A stretch of 64,000 nt of DNA, from the NCBI RefSeq assembly GCF_900005765.1, contig NC_041692.1:2356001-2420000 (forward strand). Reading direction: 5' to 3'. Position 1 is the stretch's first letter; each line of letters begins with the position of its first letter. The translations under genes and the position numbers were made by a program. This document shows positions 34,658 to 45,627 of the stretch, one piece after another. The notes below the pieces were generated by a model, which was not told where the DNA came from, searched no databases, and saw only the letters and a list, made by a program, of their open reading frames with translations. This DNA comes from Plasmodium relictum (taxonomy: Eukaryota > Apicomplexa > Aconoidasida > Haemosporida > Plasmodiidae).

Positions 34658-35164
34658 AAGAAAATTAAAATTTAAAAAAAAAAATAATAAAATTAAATAG
34701 CAAATTACATTAAAAAAAAAAAGGTAAATGTAAAAGATTAAAAAATATTACAAAAAAATAGAAGAAATTGAAAAAGAATATATGTAAATGTATTTACATG
34801 TAAATATATTTACAAAAAAATAAAATAAAATAAAAATAATAAGAAAAAAAAATATATATAATTAAAAAATTTATATTAAAAAAAAGAAAAGAAAAAAAAA
34901 AAGTATATGATAAAGTATTTTTTTTTATAGAATTTTCTGCAAATTACAACTTACATAAAAATTTATTAGTACTTCATACATTCTTATAGATCAAAAGTAA
35001 TGAATTATATGTATTTTTTTTAAATGGATACAATGCACAATTATTTTTTTTTTTTTTGGTATCTTATTTAATAATAACTATATTGATATGATAAAATTAT
35101 TCTATTATTAATGATTAAAACTTTGACTATAAATATTATCATAGAAATTATTTTAACACTTAAA
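34658..35164. other. Intergenic upstream of UROS
   Basis: Between two leftward genes. It contains two adjacent 14-bp palindromes at 34784-34813, listed separately. The rest is A-rich on the + strand. Confidence 0.6.
34784..34813. promoter_or_regulatory. Two adjacent 14-bp palindromic motifs upstream of UROS
   Basis: GTAAATGTATTTAC (34784-34797) and GTAAATATATTTAC (34800-34813), two bases apart, differ at one position. The GTAAAT half-sites pair exactly. They are 127-156 bp before the UROS ATG. The regulatory role is inference; AT-rich sequence makes short palindromes more likely by chance, but a tandem pair is notable. Confidence 0.4.
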
Positions 35165-36130
35165 CTAAAGATTGCTCCTATGTAACTGATAACAAGGGTA
35201 ACATTTATAATATTTTAAAAATGGAGTATTTAGATATAATGGATTATTATATATTGAATTTTTTCTTTTTAAATTTAAAGAATTGTATGGTTCATAATTT
35301 TTTACTATCACATTTTTTTTTGTTAATACACATGAGGAAGTATCAATTTTTTCTTTTTTATTTTTTTCTTCTTGAGGCAATATCAATTGGCTAGTTAATT
35401 TAGTTTTCCTTCTGTTATGTAAAATGAATTTTTTTATTTGTTTTACATAATCTTCATTTTTTTCAAAAAAACATTTAAAGTAATCATTTATTCTAGAAAA
35501 AACAATTTTAATTCTAAAAGCATGACCAGGTATCCATGTGACATTATTAAATTTTTGTATTTTTATTAAATCCTGTCCTGTAATTGATAAAATTGTTTCA
35601 AAAGAATCATATCCATAATTAAAAAAATGATTAATTATTTCTGAATTTATTTTTAGTTGTTTAAAAAATTCAATTAAAATTAATTTTTCAGCTAACAAAA
35701 TTTTACATTGAAACCATAAATTTGCAAATAGACCAATATATGAGGAAAAATTTTTACATAAAAAACTCATTAAATTAAAATATATATTTTCCTTTTTATT
35801 TTCTCCTATTGTATTAAGAATTATTTTAAAGAAATATTTTAATTCTTCCTTATTTGCTCTTAATTCGGGCAAATATATTTTCGAATCAAAAAAACTGTTA
35901 TAATCATCTTTTGCATTTTCAAGATTTTCACAATCTATTCTTATAACTTTGATATTGTCACAATATATGCTCTCATTTTTTTTGTTCTTATTATGTTTTT
36001 TTATTACAGTAGATTTCCTATTATTTTGTTGTTTACGCTCAAAGCTATTATTGTCTTCTTTAAATTTGAAAAAAAAGTTATCCTTGATTTCACTTTTGGG
36101 GCAGTATATTTTTTTTATTTTTGATTGCAT
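35165..36130 (-). CDS. Conserved protein with SAM-domain-like helical segment
   Basis: 321 aa, single exon, no signal peptide or membrane span. The basic N-terminus (about 1-60) and C-terminus (about 235-321) flank a helical core. Residues about 153-218 read like a SAM domain: EFFKQLKINSEIINHFFNYG, then YDSFETILSITGQDLIKI, then PGHAFRIKIVFSRI, corresponding to the 'L..LGL..Y...F...GI....LL.LT..DL..LG....GHR.KI...I' pattern. SAM domains mediate protein or RNA binding. I do not recognise the whole protein, and the SAM call is by eye. It shares its upstream region with DPAP2, transcribed the other way. Confidence 0.55.
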   Translation of the reverse strand: MQSKIKKIYCPKSEIKDNFFFKFKEDNNSFERKQQNNRKSTVIKKHNKNKKNESIYCDNIKVIRIDCENLENAKDDYNSFFDSKIYLPELRANKEELKYFFKIILNTIGENKKENIYFNLMSFLCKNFSSYIGLFANLWFQCKILLAEKLILIEFFKQLKINSEIINHFFNYGYDSFETILSITGQDLIKIQKFNNVTWIPGHAFRIKIVFSRINDYFKCFFEKNEDYVKQIKKFILHNRRKTKLTSQLILPQEEKNKKEKIDTSSCVLTKKNVIVKNYEPYNSLNLKRKNSIYNNPLYLNTPFLKYYKCYPCYQLHRSNL

Positions 36131-37545
36131 CTTTTTTTTTGCCTATTTTATTTTTTTATACAAAAATTGCATAGAAAGAATATACAGAGAAAATTTTTCT
36201 AAAATCATTTATGAGAATCACATAAAAAAATAATTTTCAAAATGTCTATTATTTTTCAGTTTTACACACATTTATACTTCTATAAAATTGTTATAATGTT
36301 TTATAGTAGAATAAGTAAAGAAATTGTTACTTTAAACAAATTGAAAAAAAAAAACTCAATAAAATAAATTTTTTTATCAAAATAATTTTTAAAAAATCTA
36401 ATTGAATGAATTACTTTTTTTTTAATATATTTTTAAAATTTAAGTTATTTTTTTAGACTATATAATAATTTTTTTTTTAGTTTATGTATTTAGTTCTTTT
36501 TTTAAATATAATAAATAATTTTATTGTATATAAAAAAAAAAAAAAATAAATATATATAAAAAGGATATTGGTATAACTATATTTTAAAACAAGAAAAAAG
36601 AAAATATAATTTTACTCATATTTTAAGTTTTCTACAACAATAATATAGTAGGGTATATGTGGTGCACTACTTAATAAAATACATATTAATAATTTATTAT
36701 GTTTTCTTTTTTAAATTATCCTTTAATTCTAATTTTATAATGAAAATCACTATACTTTTCTTAAAATTTTTAATTATCTTATTTATCCGAATTGAATAAT
36801 TGTATATTTCTCTTATACTCATAATAATTTTTTTTAATTTATAATATATAACCAAATATATATATAAATTTGTCTAATTAAAATAATACTTAATATATTT
36901 TTATAATTTTTTGTAAATAAAAGGAATTCAATACTTGTTATAGTAGGATGCATATATAATTCATAGTTTTATGGTTCAATTACCATTTACTAACAATTTT
37001 AACCATTTATAATTAATTATTGTCTTTTTATTTTATCATTATAATTATTTCATACTGTATATAATTTTTTTATCATTATATGTAATAGCAATTATAATAG
37101 TTTTTTGCAAAAATGCAAAATAGACAACTAATTTCTTAAATTTTTTTTAATTATACATTCATTTTAAAATAAACATAAATATTTAATAAAAATAAAAGAA
37201 TATAATAATTATTATAATTTCTAAAAAGAAATTTGAATTCGTTACATTTTTGTTATTAAATGTTTTTATGTGTAAATACATGAAACATACAGATATTCTA
37301 AGATTTAACTTAAGAATAAAGTAAAAGTTTTAATAAAACTTATTTAAAAAAAAAAAAATATAATTATTTTAATTAAAAAGAAACAACTGTTATAACTGTT
37401 ATGAAAGATTTTTAATTAAATATTAAAAAATATTTAATTGTTAATAAATTCAAATTTTATAAATATATATATATATATATAGGAATAAATATTATTTTTG
37501 TTTATAGATTTTTTTTAATTTCCTTTTTCTTAAATAAATTAAAAT
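36131..37545. other. Divergent promoter region, SAM-like gene / DPAP2
   Basis: 1.4 kb with a GTGCAC hexamer at 36662-36667, a 9-bp tandem AACTGTTAT at 37385-37402, and a TA tract at about 37462-37480. No open frame of interest. Confidence 0.6.
37384..37402 (+). promoter_or_regulatory. Tandem Myb-type motif upstream of DPAP2
   Basis: AACTGTTAT is repeated exactly in tandem (37385-37393, 37394-37402), giving CAACTG and TAACTG cores that fit the YAAC[GT]G Myb-recognition consensus. The pair is about 145-160 bp before the ATG. That PfMyb1-type factors bind here is inference. Confidence 0.35.
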
Positions 37546-38155
37546 ATGAAAAATATTATTTTTTTTTTTTTATATGTATTGTTGATCTGTTTGGTAAGAA
37601 GTGATTTACCTATACATGCTCTTATGGTAAATAAATGTTCCTAGAAAAATAAAAATTGAAAATTATAATTATTAAAAAAAATTTCAGTTAAAAAGAAAAA
37701 ATATTTTTAATTATAATAGGGAGATGTACAAGGCGTATGGAAAATCAAACAGACAAAAAAAATCAGTGAAAAACCTGAAAATTGTGGTGGAGGAATACCT
37801 AATAGAAATTCAGAAAATTTAAGTTCAAGTATAAAATATTATATTAATAAAAAAAAAAATAATAAATAAAATAAAATAAATATACATTAATTATAAAAGA
37901 AGAAATAAACAGATACCATATTAATAAGAAATATATATAAATAAATATCATCTTATATTTTTTTTTTTCTTCATATTTTAATAGGTATAAAGTATTATAA
38001 AAGATTTTTAGAAAATAAATATGGAAGTCTAGAAGAAATAAAAATAAAATTAACAATGGAAAAAATTAAAATAACTAATGAAATAAAGCCAAGAGATCAA
38101 TGGACATACTTAGCAGTAAAAAGCTACGATAATGATCAAATTATCGGTTATTGGT

Positions 38156-38190
<35 letters not shown>

Positions 38191-39956
38191 TAATATATTT
38201 GTACTATATGTATGTATAATTTATTTTATAATAAAGGACAATGGTTTATGATGAAGGATTTGAAATTAGACTAAAAGGAAAGAGATATTTTGGTATAAAA
38301 TAATGTACTTGCATACATATATGTGTACATACATTTTTTTTTTTTTACTTTTTGATTAGGATTTTTTAAATATGAAAGAAATTCTAATCGATATTGCCCC
38401 CAGTCAATAGAAGGTAATAAATATGAAATAAAATATAAAAATAATAAATTTATATTTTTTTTATATTAATAGAAAAAAAAAAAAAAATAAAATAATAATT
38501 TTTTTACTTAATATGTTTTTTAGATAAAAATTTCGATGAAGAAGAATGCTATAAAACAGATCCCACCAAAACACAAATTGGATGGATACTTGATGAAAAA
38601 ATAAAAAAAAATTCTAAGGAGAAAATATTTCATTGGGGCTGTTTTTACTCTGAGAAAGAAGAAGATGGAAATACTTCTTCATTTGTTATTGATAATATGT
38701 AACAAAAAGAAATTATTGTTGATAACAGGCATACATATATATAATATATGAATAAAAAATATATATATATATATATATTTATTTATTTATTTATTTATTT
38801 TCTTTTTAAGTGAGAAAAATGAAACCTATAAAAGAAATAAATTAAGTTTCTCTGTCCTTGGAAAAAGATCAAAATACAAAAAAGTTTATTTGTCAAATTT
38901 ACCCAAAATATATGCTGCTACAAAAACTAATTTAAGTATGTCTTATTAATAAATATCTTATTATATTATATTATTTTTTTCCTACTATTTTATTGTAAAT
39001 AAATAAATTTCTTTTTTTTTTCCTCCTCTATTAATTGTATAGTGAATATATATGAGAAAAAAAATCATAAAATTTACGGATGTAAAAAAAATGATTTTAC
39101 TGATTTAAAAATTCGTTTAACATTACCAAAAGAATTTAGTTGGGGAGATCCTTTTAATGATGAAAATTTTGTTGAAGATGTGGAAGATCAAAAAGATTGC
39201 GGCAGTTGTTATTCTATTTCTAGTGTATACTGTTTAGAAAAAAGATTTGAAATATTATTTTGGAAAAGATATAAAAAAAAAATAAAAATGCCAAAATTAT
39301 CTTATCAATCTATTTTGAGTTGTTCCCCATTTAATCAAGGTTGCGATGGCGGTTACCCATTTCTTGTTGGTAGACAAATGTATGAATTTGGTATACCCTC
39401 AGAAAAGTACATGAAATATGAAAATGATGACACAGTTCAATGTACACTTAATATGGGAAATTTTAACAAATCAAATAATAAAGATAAAAGCATAAAAGAG
39501 ATATATTATGCTTCAGATTATTATTATATAAATGGATGTTATGAATGTGCAAATGAATATGATATGATGAATGAAATTTTATTAAATGGACCAATAATAT
39601 CAGCTATTAATGCAACCCCAGAATTGTTAAATTTATATAATAATAATAATAAAAATAAAATATATGATGTTATTACTAATGAAAATCAAATATGCGATGT
39701 ATTAAATGAAGGGTTTAACGGTTGGCAGCAAACAAACCATGCTATTAATATTGTTGGATGGGGAGAACAAATAAATAAAAATAATGAATTAATAAAATAT
39801 TGGCTGATAAGAAATACGTGGGGTAAACAATGGGGATATAAAGGTTATTTAAAATTTCAAAGAGGAATAAATCTAGCTGGTATTGAATCTCAAGCAGTTT
39901 TCATTGATCCTGATTTTTCAAGAGGACAAGCTAAAATCCTTCTAAAACAGAATTAA
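37546..39956 (+). CDS. DPAP2: Dipeptidyl aminopeptidase 2 (cathepsin C-like)
   Basis: Papain-family exopeptidase of the cathepsin C type. Eight phase-consistent exons: 37546-37626, 37720-37828, 37985-38153, 38237-38292, 38360-38413, 38524-38698, 38811-38935, 39043-39956; 560 aa. Exon 1 encodes a signal peptide (KNIIFFFLYVLLICLVRS) running into the exclusion domain, DLPIHALMGDVQGVW and ENCGGGIPNRNSENL, matching 'DLPVHC...GTW' of cathepsin C. The peptidase domain has the catalytic Cys in QKDCGSCYSISSVY, the HAI motif of NHAINIVGWGE and the Asn in IRNTWGKQWGYKGYL. GCDGGYPFLVG is typical of C1 enzymes. Of Plasmodium DPAPs, the length, exclusion domain and position next to UROS favour DPAP2, which is expressed in sexual stages. 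Introns carry TA and (ATTT)n runs. Confidence 0.92.
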
Positions 39957-41075
39957 AGTTTAAAAAAAAAATATATATATATATATATTTTAAAAACTAA
40001 ATTTGATATCAAAATTAAATTACAACTAAAAAGAATCAAAATTTTAATAATTAAGGGAAAATAAATATGAATTTCTATTTATAATAATAAAGAAAAAAAA
40101 AATTTGCGTTAGAAAATAAAAATGTCAAAAATATTTATATAAATTAACCAAAATTATTTTAATATCCAACAGTTGTTTATTAATTTAATAATATTTTAAT
40201 AATTATATATTTAATTAAAATTATATTAGTTTTGTTAAAACATAGTTCATATGTTCTGATTTAAAATTTAGATTTTTTTTTTTAATTTTTATATTTTTAA
40301 ATTAATTTTTATATATTCATTAAACATTGAAACAATTTTTTTTAATTCATAACAATTTTTTTTTTTTGTTTTTTCTTTTAAGCATATATAATAAGAGATA
40401 TAATTTTAAAAATTAAATTAGGTATTTTTTTAAAAAAATATATTAACGTTTATTTATGACTAGGAATATATAAAAATTAAAAAAAAAAAATTTTTTTTTT
40501 TTAAAGAAAAATATAGAAAAAATATTGATCCAAGATATTATTAAATTTTATTCTAGAAAAAAAAGTATATATATATTCATGTTAAATTGTTTTTTTTTTT
40601 AATTTTAATAATAATCATTTTAAATTGCAAAAAAAAAAAAAAAATTATAGTATAAATATTTGTATATATTTAAATCCATTCTTTGAAAAAATAGTCATTG
40701 ATTTTTAATTGTAATTAAATATAGAAAATAAATTATAAAAATAATGTTTTATAATTTTTTTTTTTTTTTCACAATCAAAAAATTAAGGTTATAAGTTGGC
40801 AATGCTTATGCCAAATAAATTAGTCATATAAAGATGATTTTTTTTAATAAAAATAATATATTAATATAGTCTTTAAAGAAAAACAGTTATCATAGAACAT
40901 AAATGTTTTTATGTGAAGAAATGTCATATATATATTTTTTAAAGGGAATAAATTCATAAGAGTAAAATAAAAATAAAATTGAGATATATAGAGGGAGTAA
41001 TTAAATACATATGCATATGTTTTTACATATATGTTGTTTAATATACTCATAAGAATCTAAATTAGTAAGAAAAAA
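39957..41075. other. Intergenic, DPAP2 to UTP11
   Basis: AT-rich spacer. One GC-containing hairpin: TTGGCA (40796-40801), 7-nt loop, TGCCAA (40809-40814), about 260 bp upstream of UTP11. Minus-strand frames here are low-complexity. Confidence 0.6.
40796..40814. repeat. Small GC-containing hairpin
   Basis: TTGGCA and TGCCAA pair exactly around the loop ATGCTTA. It stands out because six of its twelve stem bases are G or C in a region that is otherwise almost all A/T. Confidence 0.5.
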
Positions 41076-41714
41076 ATGTCTAATTTTAAAAACATAGTTC
41101 CTAAAAGAAGTTACTTAGAAAGAGGGCAACCTAAGCATAGGTTGCATTTAGGAGAACTTGAAAAAAAAGTAGATTATGGAAAAAGAAAAGAAATATACAA
41201 AAAAAAAAAAAAAATAGAAAATGTTTTAAAAGAAAAAGTTATGACAAAAAATCCAGATGAATTTCACACAGGTATGGTTCACTCAAGAATTACTAACAAC
41301 AGTATTTTAGTTAAAGAAAAAAGAATTATGAAACCAGAGTTGCAGTTAAAATATAAACGAAATGAATTATCACAAAAAACTAATTACCTATACAATAGAT
41401 TAAAAAAAATCAACAAAAAAATTAGCAATTATCAAATTAACATTCCATTGAGGTATGTTTTTAATAATTCACATGAATTATATAATGAAAATGAAATATA
41501 TACTTTAAAAGCGGAAAATAAAAAATTAAGAAAAAGAGGGGAATGCATTCAAAAAGAATATAATTCATTAATTAATGCAAAAAATAATATTTTAGATAAT
41601 ATTAGAAAACTTGATAATAAATATGCATCAACTTTTAGAAATATTGATGGATATAAAATCATAAATGATAAAGGAAAAATACCTTATAGGTTTTTTGCAC
41701 CCCGATTAAAATAA
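41076..41714 (+). CDS. UTP11: U3 snoRNA-associated protein 11 (UTP11), small-subunit processome
   Basis: Component of the SSU processome that makes 18S rRNA in the nucleolus. 212 aa, one exon. The N-terminal signature is clear: RSYLERGQPKHRLHLGELEKKVDY matches the family 'RERSQP..R..LG.LEK.KDY', followed by KEKVMTKNPDEFHTGMVHSRI (matches 'KALEKNPDEFYYKM'). The middle is a basic, coiled-coil-prone helix (about 95-190), and GKIPYRFFAPRLK closes the protein. It is somewhat shorter than the usual 250 or so residues. No oddities in frame or start. Confidence 0.93.
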   Translation: MSNFKNIVPKRSYLERGQPKHRLHLGELEKKVDYGKRKEIYKKKKKIENVLKEKVMTKNPDEFHTGMVHSRITNNSILVKEKRIMKPELQLKYKRNELSQKTNYLYNRLKKINKKISNYQINIPLRYVFNNSHELYNENEIYTLKAENKKLRKRGECIQKEYNSLINAKNNILDNIRKLDNKYASTFRNIDGYKIINDKGKIPYRFFAPRLK

Positions 41715-42345
41715 GTTTTCTAAATATTTTCAGATGTGCATATAAATTTTTAAGAAATATTCTTTAATAAAAATAAATTTTTATAAATTTTTTTTTAAAT
41801 TATAATATTTTAAATTTGTTTTTTATATTTTTTTTCTTTATTTCTCTAAATGTAATGCAAAAGAATCAAATTAAATTAAAATTAATTAAACTTATTTTGC
41901 CTTTTTTTTTTTTATATTTGTAAACTTACATTTAGTAATTTTATATATATATATTTTTTAAGTAATACGTATGTACATATATATATTTTAATTTAATGTA
42001 AAATTTTAAATAATATTTTTTTTAAAAAAATACAAAATTTCGGAAATATGTAATTTTTAAAATGTAAACATTGTTGTAAAAAAAAGAAAAAGAAAAAGTA
42101 AAAATAGAGGAAATCTTTTTTTTATGAGAATTTACAAAAAAAGTATTATTTTTCTTATTTAAATTATAAAACAACGATGTTTCTGAAATGAAAGATGAAA
42201 AATGTGAACTTTTTTTATATTTAAAAAAAATAAAAATAAAATGAAATAATCTTTCATTTTTGTAGCATTATGGGTATTTTTTATACTTTTTTTTTTTTTT
42301 TTCTTTAATTTATTTAAAAAAAAAAAAATAAATACTTAATTGGAA
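41715..42345. other. Intergenic, UTP11 to tRNA endonuclease subunit
   Basis: Plain AT-rich spacer with T and A runs between two rightward genes; nothing else recognised. Confidence 0.6.
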
Positions 42346-42897
42346 ATGAGAATTATATATGAATTTAAAAAACAACATTACGAATTATTATTGAGCGAAG
42401 AAAATGTTGATGATAAAATAATTGAAGCTTTCAAAAAAAACACAAATAAATGCTATCATAACAAAATAGAATATTATGATGAAATAAATTCAGATTTATT
42501 AAATTTTGAACAATTTAACTGGCTTAATATAAAAGATAATAAAAAAAAAAAAGGGAAAAGAGTAAAACTAAATTATGAATTAGATGATACACTGAATGAT
42601 AAAAATTATATTCTATTACAATCGAAATATAAGAGATATTTTGAAAGCAATAATTATATTGTTAAAAATGGTTATATATACGGAGCTGATTTATTATTAT
42701 ATTTAACTAATGAAAAATACACACATTCAATTTATGTTGTTTATTTTATAAATGAACAAAAAGTATTAAGAGATTTAATTCAAATATTAAGATTATCATG
42801 TACTATAAAAAAAAAGGTCATTTTAGTTATTAAAAATGAAAACGATTTTGACATTGATAATTCTATTGTTTATATAAAATTATACTGCTATAAATAA
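42346..42897 (+). CDS. tRNA-splicing endonuclease catalytic subunit (SEN34/SEN2-like)
   Basis: Cuts introns from pre-tRNA. ATG at 42346 (a TTG two codons before it is ignored), 183 aa, about the size of archaeal single-domain subunits and much shorter than human SEN34 or SEN2. The catalytic fold reads YKRYFESNNYIVKNGYIYGA, then DLLLYLTNEKYTHSIYVVYFI, then RLSCTIKKKVILVI. The expected triad is visible: Tyr in GYIYGADLLLY, His in THSIYVV, Lys in TIKKKVILV. It therefore looks like an active subunit rather than SEN15 or SEN54. SEN2 and SEN34 cannot be told apart by eye. A Lys-rich loop sits near residues 66-75. Confidence 0.8.
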   Translation: MRIIYEFKKQHYELLLSEENVDDKIIEAFKKNTNKCYHNKIEYYDEINSDLLNFEQFNWLNIKDNKKKKGKRVKLNYELDDTLNDKNYILLQSKYKRYFESNNYIVKNGYIYGADLLLYLTNEKYTHSIYVVYFINEQKVLRDLIQILRLSCTIKKKVILVIKNENDFDIDNSIVYIKLYCYK

Positions 42898-43430
42898 GAA
42901 AAAGAAAAATTATATAATTGAATGACAATAAATATCGTTACTACCAAGTTTGCCAGTGTTGTTTATTTTCTTTTTGTTATTCTTATAAAATTTAATTCCT
43001 TGAACTTTTAAATTAAACATATAATATTAAAAATTTTACATAATTTCTTTTTTTTTAATTATCAATATTTTTTTTTTAAAATAACTTTAACATTATTTAA
43101 CTTCAAAATATTATGAAATCATTAAAGTATTTCCAAGTTGATAAAGAAGGTCGGATTAAGATTTAATGATGTTATTAGGCTTATTCAACATTTTTAAAAA
43201 TCATTTTTATTTAATTAATTTTGCTTATTTCATTTATTTTTATTTTATCCTTATTTTATTTTATTTTATTTTTTTTTTTTCTATTTTAGTAACATAAATA
43301 ATTATATTTTCGTAATCGATTTTTTTTTTTTTTAATAAAATTATTAACTAAAAAATAAAATTAAAAAAAATATATATTTTTCCTAATATGAGCTGATTTT
43401 TTATTTATTTTTTATTTTTATATTACAATA
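42898..43430. other. Intergenic, tRNA endonuclease subunit to METTL gene
   Basis: Contains two slightly GC-richer patches (about 42930-42965 and 43135-43185) in AT-rich sequence. No confident C/D or H/ACA boxes, so no ncRNA is called. Confidence 0.5.
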
Positions 43431-44561
43431 ATGAGGACTTTTTATGATTCTGATATTGTGGTAAATTTTATGTTATCAGAAGAAGCAATACTTAACGAGA
43501 AGAAAATCGTTGAAAATAATAGAATAGTATTACGTGATTGCCAAAAACAAAAATTATTAAGTGAAGGAAAAAAAAATTGGGATAAATTTTATAATCATTA
43601 TAAAACAAACTTTTTTAAAGATAGAAAATGGATAAAAGTTGAATTTGATCATATTTTTAAAGAAAATTTAGAATATAAAAAAGAAAATAGTAACGATACT
43701 GAACTGTTAAAAGAAAGTGATGATGAAAAGAAACAACAAAAAAAGTTAATTTTAGAAATAGGTTGTGGAGTAGGAAACTCATTAATTCCTCTTTTAATAG
43801 AATATCATAATTACGATTTTATAGGAATTGATTTCTCTAAAAATGCAATAAATTTTTTAAATGAGAAATGGAGAAAAATCGTAAATATGAATAATAAATT
43901 AAAAGATGAAAAATTAGTAAGGGATTCAGAAGATGTACTAAACAATGATTTAGATAATGTTAAAAATATAAATAATCATAAAAACAATTTAATCAATGAT
44001 CATTTTAACAATAATGATGTAAACAGTTATGATTCAAAATATAACTATTACGATGACGATCCTTCTGAAAAGGAAAACTTATCAGATATTTATGAATTAA
44101 AAAGTTATAAGAAATTAGGAAATTTAATTAAAACATGTGTAGTAGACATAACAACTGAAGATACACCAACATGTATATGTCAATTTGAAACAGTTGATAT
44201 TATTTTACTCATTTTTGTTTTATCTTCTGTACAACCAGATAAAATGAAAAATGTAATTAATAATTCATATAAATATTTAAAGAAAGGAGGATATGTTTTA
44301 TTAAGAGATTATGGATTATATGATTTAGCACAAGTGAGGTTTGCTAATAAAAAGGAAAAAAAAATATCAGAAAATTTTTATGTCAGAGGAGATAAAACGT
44401 TTGTTTATTTTTTTAAAATAGAGGAGTTACATGATTTATTTTGCAAATATGGTCTATTTGAAGAAGTAGAAAACAAATATATAACAAGAATTGTTAAAAA
44501 TAGAAAAAGAAATATTGAGATGAAAAGAATTTGGGTACAATCCATTTTTAAGAAAGTGTAA
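43431..44561 (+). CDS. METTL2/6/8-type tRNA N3-methylcytidine methyltransferase
   Basis: Probable tRNA m3C32 methyltransferase. 376 aa, one exon. The N-terminus NWDKFYNHYKTNFFKDRKW is the METTL2/6 signature. SAM-binding motif I is LILEIGCGVGNS; FIGIDFSKNAI is motif II. An Asn/Asp-rich insertion at about residues 150-220 splits the Rossmann fold, then CVVDITTED, VDIILLIFVLSSV and YLKKGGYVLLRDYGLYD follow. The C-terminal part ISENFYVRGDKTFVYFF matches 'LSENFYVRQDGTRSYFF', and KRIWVQSIFKKV matches 'RVFLQSKF' at the end. Which cytidine or tRNA is modified cannot be read from sequence. Confidence 0.9.
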   Translation: MRTFYDSDIVVNFMLSEEAILNEKKIVENNRIVLRDCQKQKLLSEGKKNWDKFYNHYKTNFFKDRKWIKVEFDHIFKENLEYKKENSNDTELLKESDDEKKQQKKLILEIGCGVGNSLIPLLIEYHNYDFIGIDFSKNAINFLNEKWRKIVNMNNKLKDEKLVRDSEDVLNNDLDNVKNINNHKNNLINDHFNNNDVNSYDSKYNYYDDDPSEKENLSDIYELKSYKKLGNLIKTCVVDITTEDTPTCICQFETVDIILLIFVLSSVQPDKMKNVINNSYKYLKKGGYVLLRDYGLYDLAQVRFANKKEKKISENFYVRGDKTFVYFFKIEELHDLFCKYGLFEEVENKYITRIVKNRKRNIEMKRIWVQSIFKKV

Positions 44562-45365
44562 TATGTCTATATAAATATGTGCATATACATACAAATATAT
44601 ACAAATAATATATAAAATAAATTATTATAAGGAGTTATGTAAAAAAAGGTAAAAGGGAATATAGAAATTTTTTTATAATTTTTCATTTTTTTTTTTTTTT
44701 ATTATTTTCAAGTTTACGTAATTTCTATAATATATAACAAAAAAATTATTTGAAAAAAATATGAATTTATCATAGTGAATACTTTTTGTTTTTAATTAAA
44801 AAATTTTTACATAATAAAGTATAAAAGTGAAATTCCTACATAAATGCAAAATATAATATATACTATATTCTTTAAAAAATAAAACATATATGTTTTTAAT
44901 ATGGAATAAACTTTAGTATAATATTTTTAGTTTCTAATAAAAAAATTCATATAATTAAAATACTATATATTATTACAAATATATATTCAAAATGTATTAA
45001 TAATAGAAATATCAATAAAAAACATTTTGGAGTAATGGAATCATTTTTACAAATATATTTTTACCAGCATCACTGTTTATTAATATTTTAATCTTTATAT
45101 AAAAACTTTTGTTATTTGATTATATATTTTTAATTTATTCCATAAAATACATTTTTTAAAATAAAAAAATATTATAAAAAAAAAAAAAAAATAAAACATT
45201 ATAGAAAAAAAAAAAATATTTTATTTTGTTCCATACGTTATTCTTTATAAAAATAAAAATAAAAAATTTGAAAATTTTTGTTAAAGAAAACATTAATTTT
45301 TTATTTCTTTATTATATCTTTTTAAAAAATGTTTTATGAAAAATTATAATATTGATATATATATT

Positions 45366-45397
<32 letters not shown>

Positions 45398-45627
45398 TTT
45401 TGATTTAAAATTTATATGAAATTAAAATTTTTTATAAATTATTAATTCTTTTATGTGGTAATTTTTTTGTACATTACATTTGAAGTAGTTTATCTAAAAA
45501 TTGAGAAAAATAATTACATAAATTAAAAATAGAACGAAATGATTTTATAAAGAAAACGTTAATATATGTAATAAAGAAATAAAAAAAAAAAAAAAAGAGA
45601 AAAATATATCTATGAACAATAATAAAT
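44562..45627. other. Intergenic, METTL gene to RBM22
   Basis: About 1 kb of AT-rich sequence with a TA tract near 45368-45390 and A runs near 45177-45220. Nothing else recognised. Confidence 0.6.

Noticed and set aside
36960..36995. GGTTCAATTACC as a tRNA T-loop
   Set aside because: No cloverleaf, acceptor stem or anticodon arm around it.
42930..43190. Possible snoRNA between the tRNA endonuclease and METTL genes
   Set aside because: ATGATGT resembles box C, but no D box or paired ends could be placed.
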